Assembly (NCBI GenBank): GCA_964427875.1
Contig: CAYRVX010000002.1
Coordinates: 69,681 to 133,680 of the forward strand
DNA length: 64,000 nt
Direction: 5' to 3'
DNA from: CAYRVX01 sp964427875
Lineage (GTDB): Bacteria > Planctomycetota > Phycisphaerae > SM23-33
Shown: positions 57,438 through 64,000 of the stretch, in pieces
Position numbering within the stretch: the first letter of the stretch is position 1
Layout: every line of letters starts with the position of its first letter
The notes under the pieces: model-generated
What the model saw: only the letters and a program-made list of their open reading frames with translations
What the model was told of the DNA's origin: nothing
Database searches by the model: none
Made by a program: the position numbers and the translations under genes

Positions 57438-58997
57438 CTACTTCCTGACTTGTAGCCAGTAGAGCTGCCTGACTTCCGATGCCGACAAGGCACGCTTCCA
57501 GATCATCACTTCGTCGATGAGCCCTGCACGGGTCGATCCTATGGAGAGGATCGTGTCCCCTGTATCATACCGCACCCTAAACTCGCCACCGGCTCTTGAG
57601 CCCCCCACGTACCACTTCGCAGCACTACCATCGTAGACAACTGCATGATGGAACCATGTGTCTTCTTGGACGGAATATGGTGGCTTCCAGTCGTACGGCG
57701 GCCCACAGCCCCAAAGAAAGCAGCCTCCACCTCCCGTCACTCTTGCCCGGAAGTTCCTTCCCTCATGCCCCCGGGCATCGCCTGGTCCCCAACCGACAGA
57801 CACCCGTTGACGGTCTTTCGCCCTCGCCCAGAAGGCGACCGTGCGTGGTGCCGCACCTGAGATGCCGATCTTCGACGCCGAGACGACCGCGGCGCTGTCG
57901 CGGCACTCATATGCGCCGTTCCCGGTCCTTCTTGCGTTTCTGACCAACTTCGCGGCATGCACCTTTCCATGGTTGCCTTTGCCGCTTAGGTCGGCAACGT
58001 CATGCGGCTGATGCTCGTCAAGGCTGTAGTAGAGGACCAGGCCGCGCCTGAGATCCTGAGGTAGCCGGGCCTTCGCCAATTCCTTCCCCACTTGAGCCAG
58101 CTTCGCCTTGGCCATAGCGGCCTTGACCGCGTCTGTTTCCAGTTCCATGAAGCGCTCGTAGTAGGTCCATGCCCTTGTCAGAGCCTCTTCCTTGCCTGTC
58201 CCGGTCGCCTGCCCCCCAAGAGACCTGTACCAATCGCCCATTTCCAGACAGGCTTCCTTGGAGAGACTTTCGACCTTCCCGGATGCCATCGGAACGTAGG
58301 TCCGCAGTTCCTCGGAGACCTCCGCCGTGAGCAGCTTGTCGGCCTCCGCCGGTTCATCCAACTCCACCACGTGAAGGCGGATCAATCTCTCACGGACGGC
58401 GAGGTTCTTGGGATTCGCCTTCAACAGCCGCCTGCACCGAACCAACTCCTCTCGCAGTTGCTGTCGCTCCCGGATGTCCTTGAGTTTGCCGAGGATCTCC
58501 CGTCCGCGATCCGGCGCGTAGTGCCTGACCATGCGGGATGCCTCCGTGTACCGCTTGGCGGCCTCGGATGTGTTGCCGCATGCGGTCAGGTCATCGGCCA
58601 GGGCGATCACCTGGCCAACGTATGCCGTTGCGGCCTCCTTCTTCCTCTTGCGGTCAGCCGCCTGCCAGTCAAGCTTGAGGGCGGCCAGGAGCTTCTGCTG
58701 CCAGGCCAGCCTCTCCTGCGGTTTGGCCTTCAAGAGAGCCTGCGCCGCCTTGATCGCCGTGGGATATCCCTTGGCGTTCTTGAGCCCGTAGTCGTAGGCC
58801 TTCTCGTACAGCCGTACCTGGGCGACCGGGTTGTCCTTCAGATCCCCGGCGGCCCCCAGAAGGTTCTGCGCCCAGACGGCGTAGTCCACCGGAGACGGTT
58901 TGAGCGTCTTGATCAGCTCATCGACCTGGTCGGCATGTAGAGCGGCGGCGGAGAAAGAAGAGGCCACAGCCAGCACAATCAGCGTCCGTCCTTTCAC
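57438..58997 (-). CDS. exported LamG/concanavalin-like domain protein with helical repeats
   Basis: A 519-residue protein with a signal peptide (TLIVLAVASSFSAAALHADQ). The helical N-terminal half (about 25-330) is rich in Lys, Ala and Leu with TPR-like spacing (LYEKAYDYGLKNAKGYPTAI, ACGNTSEAAKRYTEASRMVR, EAADKLLTAE-type repeats). The C-terminal LamG domain (about 335-519) includes LRRGLVLYYSLDEHQPHDVA, DLSGKGNHGKVHAAKLVRNA, TWFHHAVVYDGSAAKWYVGG and AGLIDEVMIWKRALSASEVR. LamG domains bind glycans or protein partners. The gene is less GC-biased than its neighbours at the third codon position. It lies upstream of the FAD oxidoreductase on the same strand (87 bp). Confidence 0.75.
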   Translation of the reverse strand: MKGRTLIVLAVASSFSAAALHADQVDELIKTLKPSPVDYAVWAQNLLGAAGDLKDNPVAQVRLYEKAYDYGLKNAKGYPTAIKAAQALLKAKPQERLAWQQKLLAALKLDWQAADRKRKKEAATAYVGQVIALADDLTACGNTSEAAKRYTEASRMVRHYAPDRGREILGKLKDIRERQQLREELVRCRRLLKANPKNLAVRERLIRLHVVELDEPAEADKLLTAEVSEELRTYVPMASGKVESLSKEACLEMGDWYRSLGGQATGTGKEEALTRAWTYYERFMELETDAVKAAMAKAKLAQVGKELAKARLPQDLRRGLVLYYSLDEHQPHDVADLSGKGNHGKVHAAKLVRNARRTGNGAYECRDSAAVVSASKIGISGAAPRTVAFWARAKDRQRVSVGWGPGDARGHEGRNFRARVTGGGGCFLWGCGPPYDWKPPYSVQEDTWFHHAVVYDGSAAKWYVGGSRAGGEFRVRYDTGDTILSIGSTRAGLIDEVMIWKRALSASEVRQLYWLQVRK

Positions 58998-59247
58998 AGC
59001 TTTTCTCCCAACTGACCGAAGAGGCAGCCCGCGCTTCGCCCAGCTTCTACAGCCGGGATCTCCGGCCCAGCGGTCGATTCTATGCCCGCCGCGGAGGCCA
59101 GGTCAAGCGGCCCGCCGATCAGGCGGTGCATTGACGAGATGGTGGAAGCGGATTCCTTCACTGAAGGGCCAAGGCACTCCACATCTGGTTGCGGGCACGT
59201 CCCGGCTGAATAAGGTACAATCTGCGGCCCCAGCAGGAGTCTTTACG

Positions 59248-60108
59248 ATGAATGGAACAATCGCGTGTCTGATCGCCGCCCTGGGGCTTCTTGCATCGGC
59301 CCCGCTCGCGGGGCAGGCCGCGGGGAAACCCGCCGCACCGAAGACGATCCGCGTGCTCTGGATCGGGAACAGCTACACGGCGGGCGGGCGGCTGCCGGAG
59401 CTCGTGGCCGAGATGGTCAACGAGCCCGAGACGGGCCTCCGCATGATCTCGAAGCGGGCGCTGTCGGGCGGCAAGGACTGGCGGTGGCATTATGACGATC
59501 CCAAAAGCCCGGCCGTGAAACTGCTGGAGGCCGAGAAGTTCGACTTCGTCTGCCTCCAGAACCAGAGCGCCGGGGCCATCCTCAAGCGCGAGCCGATGAC
59601 GGCCTACGCCGGGAAGTTCGTAAAGCTCATCCGCAGCCGCGGCGGCGAGCCGGTGTTCTTCTGCACGTGGGCGCGGTCGTATCGGCCGTACAACAAGACG
59701 CTCGCGGAGGACTGGCGGCAGATCGTCTCGGCCTACAAGGAGCTGGCGGCCAGACACAACGCCCGGATCGCCGCGGCCGGGCCGGCGTGGCAGGAGGCAC
59801 TCAAGCACAGGCCGGACCTGCCGCTCCACGCGAAGGACGGCTCGCACCCGGCGGCGCACGGGGCCTACCTCAACGCGTGCGTCTTCTACGCGACGCTGAC
59901 GGGCAAATCGCCCGTGGGGCTCAGGAGCGGGCGCACCTTCACCCGGCGGGGGCCGAAGGGCAAAGACGGCAAGGGCCGGCCGACCAAAGTGACGATCGAC
60001 GGCGACACGGCCCGTTTCCTCCAGCAGACCGCCTGGCGCGTGTATCAGCAGCACGTGAAGGCCAAGCGGCCGCCCCGGCAGGGCGAGACGGCGAGCGGGA
60101 AGCCATGA
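59248..60108 (+). CDS. exported SGNH-family hydrolase (DUF4886-like)
   Basis: A 286-residue protein with a signal peptide (MNGTIACLIAALGLLASAPL) and an SGNH esterase domain. IRVLWIGNSYTAGGRLPELV holds the nucleophile Ser (GNSYT form of GDS). FDFVCLQNQSAGAIL supplies the block II/III region and HAKDGSHPAAHGAYLNACVF the catalytic Asp/His (DGSHP). These enzymes remove acetyl or other acyl groups, often from glycans. The ATG at 59248 has AGGAG eight bases upstream, and TACAAT at 59216-59221 may be the -10. Its stop overlaps the next gene (ATGA), an unusual pairing with a membrane protein. Confidence 0.83.
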   Translation: MNGTIACLIAALGLLASAPLAGQAAGKPAAPKTIRVLWIGNSYTAGGRLPELVAEMVNEPETGLRMISKRALSGGKDWRWHYDDPKSPAVKLLEAEKFDFVCLQNQSAGAILKREPMTAYAGKFVKLIRSRGGEPVFFCTWARSYRPYNKTLAEDWRQIVSAYKELAARHNARIAAAGPAWQEALKHRPDLPLHAKDGSHPAAHGAYLNACVFYATLTGKSPVGLRSGRTFTRRGPKGKDGKGRPTKVTIDGDTARFLQQTAWRVYQQHVKAKRPPRQGETASGKP

Positions 60109-60737
60109 TCTACATTCTCGACCTCTTCGGCGTCGTCGTCTTCGCCGTCGCGGGCTCGCTGGCGGCCGGGCGGAAAGACATGGACCTCTTCGGCGTCGTC
60201 ATACTCGCGCTGGTGACCGCGCTGGGGGGCGGGACGCTTCGCGACCTGACGCTGGGCGTCTCGCCGGTCTTCTGGGCGTCGGACCCGCTGTACATTCTCG
60301 TGGTCGTCGCGGCCGCGATCCTCACCTTCGTCCTCGCCCGCTCGTTCGACCTGCCCAAGCGTCTGCTGTTGATCGCCGACGCGTTCGGCCTGGCGGTCTT
60401 CACCGTGATCGGCGTCCGGAAGGCGTTGGGCGTCGGGGTGCATCCCGGGATCGCCGTGATGATGGGGGTGATGACGGGCGTGGCCGGCGGGATGATCCGC
60501 GACGTGCTCTCCGGCGAGATCCCGCTGATCCTCCGCCGCGAGGTTTACGCGACGGCCTCTCTGTGCGGGGCCGGCGCCTTCGTCGGCCTCTTGCGCCTGT
60601 TCCCGGAGACGCCGCTCAGCACGATCGCGGCCGTCGGGGTGATCCTGTGCGTCCGGCTGGCCGCGATCCGCTGGAACCTCTCCCTGCCCACATTGACGCA
60701 GCGCAGCGCCGCCCCCGGCGACAAGCGGGACACGTAG
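60105..60737 (+). CDS. UPF0126/TRIC-like membrane protein
   Basis: A 210-residue inner-membrane protein with seven hydrophobic helices in two similar halves, as in UPF0126/YicG proteins (prokaryotic TRIC channels). DLFGVVVFAVAGSLAAGRKD and MDLFGVVILALVTALGGGTL, then GGTLRDLTLG in the first half, mirror DAFGLAVFTVIGVRKALGVG and MGVMTGVAGGMIRDVLSGEI in the second. The G-G-x-x-R-D motifs line the pore. Bacterial relatives conduct small cations or glycine. The ATG at 60105 overlaps the SGNH stop (ATGA). Confidence 0.9.
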   Translation: MIYILDLFGVVVFAVAGSLAAGRKDMDLFGVVILALVTALGGGTLRDLTLGVSPVFWASDPLYILVVVAAAILTFVLARSFDLPKRLLLIADAFGLAVFTVIGVRKALGVGVHPGIAVMMGVMTGVAGGMIRDVLSGEIPLILRREVYATASLCGAGAFVGLLRLFPETPLSTIAAVGVILCVRLAAIRWNLSLPTLTQRSAAPGDKRDT

Positions 60738-60867
60738 CCGCGCGGTGTCGCATCTCGCCCACAAGCGCGGGAGGTCGGACTGAGCTGCGCCGATGTGCGT
60801 TACTCAACGCGGGGCCTGATCCTGCCGATGAACCGAACCGGGGCGGACCGAGCAGAGGCGAAGAGCA

Positions 60868-62034
60868 ATGGCCGACACAACGGATCATGGCGAGAGCGAC
60901 CCCCAAGCGCTTCGCGGCGGCCTGCGCCGCGCCGGCGCGGAGATCGAGTCCACCAGCGACCTGAGCGAGACGCTCGGGCTCATCCTCGGGGCCCTGACGG
61001 CCAGGGAGCACGCGCAGGGCGGCACGCTTTACGTTGATCGCGACGGCCGCCTTCAGTTGGCCGCGGCCCATTGCAGCGGGTCGGACCTCTCCGAGATCAA
61101 CCGGGAGCTCGTCGACCAGAAGCTGGAGCCCGACGGCGATTCGCTGGTCGAGTTCGTCGCCCGGACCGGGCGGACCATGACCTTTGCCGACGGCGACGAG
61201 GCCAACCCGTCCGGAGCGTTCTGCATCCACCGCGACTTCGACGCCGTCACGGGCCGCCGGACGGAGTCGGCCCTGGCGATCCGCCTGGAGTGCCCCGACG
61301 GCCGGGCCATCGGCGTCCTGAAGCTCGTCAACCGCCTCAGCCCCGGCGGGAAGATCCTGCCCTTCCCACCCGAGGAGCCGGCGGACCTGCACATGCTGGC
61401 GTCGATCGCGGCCGTCGCCATCGACAAGTCCCAGGCCCAGGAGCAACTGCGGTGGAAGCACCTGGAGACGATCCTGCGTCTCTCGGCCGCCGCGGAGCTT
61501 CGCTGCGGCGACATGTTCGACCACGTCCGCCGGCTGAGCAGGCTCTCGACGGTGATCGCCAAGTCGCTCGGCCTGTCGTACCCCCAGATGGACCGGATCA
61601 AGTACGCCAGCCCGATGCACGACATCGGCAAGACGCGGCTGCCGGACGCGGTCATGTCGAAGTCCGGCCGCCTGACCGAGGCGGAGAGCCGCACCATGCG
61701 AAAGCACACGCTGATCGGCGCGAGGATCCTCAGCGGGCTCGGCGGCGACTCGCTGGCGATGGCCCGCGACGTCGCGCTGACGCATCACGAACGGTGGGAC
61801 GGCAGCGGCTACCCTCACGGCCAGGCCGGCGAGGACATCCCCCTCGGCGGGCGGATCGTCGCCGTCGCCGACACCTTCGACGCGCTGGTGACCAAGCGCT
61901 CGTACCGCTCGTCCTACCCGATCGGCACGGCCTTCGACATCGTCCGGACCGAGATGGACAAGCTCTTCGACCCCGACGTCACCCGCGCGTTCCTCCAGGC
62001 CGAAGACCACATCCGCGGGATCTATCGCGACTGA
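60868..62034 (+). CDS. GAF / HD-GYP phosphodiesterase-like response protein
   Basis: A 388-residue cytoplasmic protein. Residues about 25-190 form a GAF domain (LSETLGLILGALTAREHAQG, ALAIRLECPDGRAIGVLKLV). Residues 205-375 form an HD-GYP domain with SPMHDIGKTRLPDAVMSKSG, HTLIGARILSGLGGD, VALTHHERWDGSGYPHGQAG and GGRIVAVADTFDALVTKRSY. The H-H-E-x-W-D-G-x-G-Y-P motif is complete. HD-GYP proteins degrade cyclic di-GMP. No receiver domain is present, so input is through the GAF ligand. Its 3' end overlaps the reverse-strand glycosidase gene by 13 bp, and no partner gene is evident. Confidence 0.92.
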   Translation: MADTTDHGESDPQALRGGLRRAGAEIESTSDLSETLGLILGALTAREHAQGGTLYVDRDGRLQLAAAHCSGSDLSEINRELVDQKLEPDGDSLVEFVARTGRTMTFADGDEANPSGAFCIHRDFDAVTGRRTESALAIRLECPDGRAIGVLKLVNRLSPGGKILPFPPEEPADLHMLASIAAVAIDKSQAQEQLRWKHLETILRLSAAAELRCGDMFDHVRRLSRLSTVIAKSLGLSYPQMDRIKYASPMHDIGKTRLPDAVMSKSGRLTEAESRTMRKHTLIGARILSGLGGDSLAMARDVALTHHERWDGSGYPHGQAGEDIPLGGRIVAVADTFDALVTKRSYRSSYPIGTAFDIVRTEMDKLFDPDVTRAFLQAEDHIRGIYRD

Positions 62035-63692
62035 CGCTCTCGCGACGCGCCCGGAAGGCGGCCGGTGACCCGGCGCAGCGCCTCCGACCGGGCGATCTCC
62101 CGCCCGTCGGCCAGCACGCGGAGGCCCTTGCCCTTGCCGTACTTCTCGCCCGACGCGTCCCAGGCGACCGTGATCGTCCGCCCGTGGTACGCGACGCGGT
62201 CCAGGCAGAACCACTCCCACTTGCCCTCGGGCAGCAGCGGGTTGACCTCGACCACGTCGTCGGCCCGCGGCCGCAGGCCGATCAGGCCCGTGATGACCAG
62301 GTCGCAGTAGCTCGAATGGTTGTAGTCCTTGCCGCGCTCCCTGCCGCCCTTCCGGCGGTCCCACGTTCCGTCCCGCCAAGCCTTCAGCCGCGTGCGGGCG
62401 ATCCAGTCGCCGGTGAGGGGATTGAGGTTCTCGTCGATCCAGGGCACGACGCGGCCGTCGTCGCGCTTCAGGCGATGCGACTTCGTGTAGATCTTCAGCG
62501 TCTTGAAGTAGTCGGCCTTCGTGACGGCGTCCTGCTCGTAGTTGTTCAGGACGTTGGCCATGGCCGTCAGTGTCACGGCCGTGGACAGCGGCCAGCTCGG
62601 GCCGTTCCACTGGCATTCGTGCCCCTTGTAGGAGATCGCGAAGCGCGGGTGGCGCCGTTCGGCGGTCGTCGGCCCGAACGGGGCGTGGAAGCCGTTCGGG
62701 TCCATCAACTGCCTCCACGCGACCTCGTAGCCCTTGTGCTGCTGCGGCAGGTTGAAGTACCACGGCGTGTAGCCGTGCAGCTCGCGAACGTCCACCAGCC
62801 GCGCCGCGGCGCCGCCCTTGCGCGGGAGCGTCTTGAAGAACTTCGCCTCCGGGTCCCACAGCTTCGCCTGAACGAGCGCCCTGAGCCGCTCGGCCTTGGC
62901 CTGGTACTCCCCGGCGAGGTCCCGGCGGCCGGCGAGGCGGGCGATCCTCGCGATGGCGCCCGCGTCGCCGTACATGTACGAGTTGATCGTCGCCCGCTTG
63001 CCGCTGCCGCCGATCGAGACCTCCATGCCGTCGCGATCGTCGATCTGCCAGAACAGCCCGTCGTCCTCCAGCCGCGACTTCTCCCACGCCCTGTAATTGC
63101 CGACCAGGTCGTCCAGCAGCCCGGTGACGAGGGCGGCGTTGTGCTTGACGAGGTAGTAGGCGTAGAGCGCGTCGGCGGCCCAGAAGCTGTACCGCCGCGG
63201 GCTGCCGCCCTTGCGGAACCAGAACACGGCGTAGTCGTCGAGGTAGCGCGGATCGCGCAGCCACCGGCCCTCGTAGAAGTGATGCCCCGCCGGGCAACTG
63301 ATCGTGTTGTGCTTCGCCGACCAGGGCACCTTCGGCAGGAACTCGGTGATCACGTAGCCGTCCGGCGTCTTCCTGACGTGCTTGCGGTAGGTCCACCAGC
63401 GGAAGTAGTAGGTGCGCTCGACGTCCTTGTCGGGGCATTCCAGCAGGGGGACGTTCGCCGCCAGGAACTCCCACGCCCCGGCGTTGGGGATGTTGGCGTA
63501 GAGCTCCTCGTCGTCGGTGTTGAACCGCTCGACGTAGTGCCTGAACGAACCCGCCTTCAGCATGGCCGCCTCCCGCGCCGCGGCCCCGCCGGCCGAGATC
63601 CAGCAGCACGCCAGCCCCGCGAGGAGCCCGAGCCATCGCCTCGACCAGCCCGCCGGCCGGGCACTCTTCACGAAGTGACGATCTACCGTCAT
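62022..63692 (-). CDS. exported MGH1/GH63-like glycosidase
   Basis: The Met at 63692, after a GAGGGAAGGG site, begins a protein of 556 residues with a long basic signal (SRRWLGLLAGLACCWISAGG). An alpha/alpha-barrel of the GH63/mannosylglycerate-hydrolase-like (MGH1) type follows. RYLDDYAVFWFRKGGSPRRY, DGLFWQIDDRDGMEVSIGGS, RATINSYMYGDAGAIARIAR, CQWNGPSWPLSTAVTLTAMA and KDYNHSSYCDLVITGLIGLR are the conserved barrel blocks. Asp in the DDRDGME motif and Glu in GHECQWNGPSW are likely catalytic acids. It should cleave alpha-linked sugars outside the cytoplasm. A Met at 63707 would add five residues. Confidence 0.75.
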   Translation of the reverse strand: MTVDRHFVKSARPAGWSRRWLGLLAGLACCWISAGGAAAREAAMLKAGSFRHYVERFNTDDEELYANIPNAGAWEFLAANVPLLECPDKDVERTYYFRWWTYRKHVRKTPDGYVITEFLPKVPWSAKHNTISCPAGHHFYEGRWLRDPRYLDDYAVFWFRKGGSPRRYSFWAADALYAYYLVKHNAALVTGLLDDLVGNYRAWEKSRLEDDGLFWQIDDRDGMEVSIGGSGKRATINSYMYGDAGAIARIARLAGRRDLAGEYQAKAERLRALVQAKLWDPEAKFFKTLPRKGGAAARLVDVRELHGYTPWYFNLPQQHKGYEVAWRQLMDPNGFHAPFGPTTAERRHPRFAISYKGHECQWNGPSWPLSTAVTLTAMANVLNNYEQDAVTKADYFKTLKIYTKSHRLKRDDGRVVPWIDENLNPLTGDWIARTRLKAWRDGTWDRRKGGRERGKDYNHSSYCDLVITGLIGLRPRADDVVEVNPLLPEGKWEWFCLDRVAYHGRTITVAWDASGEKYGKGKGLRVLADGREIARSEALRRVTGRLPGASRERQSR

Positions 63693-63812
63693 CGGCCCTT
63701 CCCTCATTCAGTAGCGACACCGGGCAATCATAGTGTACGTCCCCCGCCGTGCAATCCCGAATCCGCGGGCCCGCCGGCCAGTGTCTGACTGCCGATTCTG
63801 GCGGCACCCGTG

Positions 63813-63939
63813 GTGGCACGGGCATCTTGCCCGTGGGTCCCACGACCGTCTCGGTCGTGGAGTCGACCGGAAGCGCAGGGCCGGGACGGCCCTGCGACGC
63901 ACGGGCGGGACGCCCGTGCCACGAAATCTTGTCACACAC
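63813..63939. repeat. interspersed palindromic repeat, copy 3
   Basis: The third copy of the family, with GTGGCACGGGCATCTTGCCC, CCACGACCGTCTCGGTCGTGG, GCAGGGCCGGGACGGCCCTG, CACGGGCGGGACGCCCGTG and the ATCTTGTCACACAC end. It shares the stretch GTCGACCGGAAG with copy 2. The last 60 bp of the window hold nothing recognisable. Confidence 0.88.
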
Positions 63940-64000
63940 TCTCGCCAGGACCTCAAACGCACGGAATCCCGTGCGACCCGCGTCGAAGGCCTTGCCCGCA

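Noticed and set aside
63708..63962. Small reverse-strand ORFs near the end of the window
   Set aside because: They are translations of interspersed repeat copy 3 (Arg/Cys/Pro-rich peptides) and resemble those given by copies 1 and 2.
1..64000. tRNA or rRNA genes
   Set aside because: No cloverleaf with a GTTCGA-type T-loop and CCA-adjacent acceptor and no rRNA core sequence was seen by eye. A covariance-model scan would be needed to exclude them fully.

Overview
The window is a strongly GC-rich, gene-dense bacterial scaffold with one run of 100 Ns (10042-10141), so it probably comes from a draft genome or MAG. The gene content points to Planctomycetota (Phycisphaerae-like) or a close PVC relative. 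It combines a Tat-exported sulfatase, ThuA/DUF1080, GH172 and GH95 enzymes, several Gfo/Idh/MocA dehydrogenases and sugar isomerases, EF-hand secreted proteins, ECF sigma factors (one with a beta-propeller anti-sigma), a TonB system and an SSS symporter. No rRNA, tRNA or ribosomal-protein gene was seen, so this placement is inference from gene content.

Layout. 1-5.8 kb: end of a possible shikimate-dehydrogenase-like gene, a cupin phosphoglucose isomerase, a translationally coupled GH172-GH95 pair, and a reverse-strand APC permease. 5.8-12.5 kb (reverse strand): an ECF sigma / zf-HC2 anti-sigma / CnrX-like sensor module followed by small exported proteins rich in Arg-Gly, Spy-like helices and EF-hands, two of which carry enzymes (O-methyltransferase, esterase). 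12.7-25.1 kb (forward): sulfatase; a second ECF sigma with an anti-sigma/PQQ-propeller fusion; a TonB-dependent receptor; a fusion of a ModA-like binding protein with a methyltransferase; then a six-gene DUF3450 / TtpC / ExbB / ExbD / TonB / TPR energising operon joined by overlapping or nearly abutting codons.

25.1-30.3 kb: sugar-interconversion genes (ketose 3-epimerase, PMI-like cupin, xylose-isomerase-like barrel, Gfo/Idh/MocA) separated by hairpins, GAC/GAG microsatellites and interspersed repeats. 30.7-38.7 kb: PHP phosphoesterase, asparaginyl-tRNA synthetase, FG-GAP protein, zinc-ribbon/trypsin/TPR membrane protease and a beta-helix lyase-like protein. 38.7-42.9 kb: a nucleotidyltransferase/DUF5063 pair, a radical SAM activase-like protein and a segment of accessory ORFs bracketed by two near-identical 120-bp inverted-repeat elements.

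42.9-52.6 kb: aldo/keto reductase, a decayed TPR gene, SSS symporter, a glycyl-radical enzyme with its activase, and ThuA-DUF1080. 52.6-59.0 kb (reverse): two Gfo/Idh/MocA dehydrogenases, an exported FAD-dependent oxidoreductase and a LamG protein. 59.2-63.7 kb: SGNH hydrolase, UPF0126/TRIC-like membrane protein, GAF-HD-GYP protein and an MGH1-like glycosidase.

Read together, the window is mostly about sensing, importing and degrading complex glycans. The most unusual parts are the ECF-controlled EF-hand/RG-rich secretome locus, the binding-protein/methyltransferase fusion inside a complete TonB2-type system, the atypical glycyl-radical enzyme, and several families of structured intergenic repeats, one of which sits in sense orientation at gene 3' ends.
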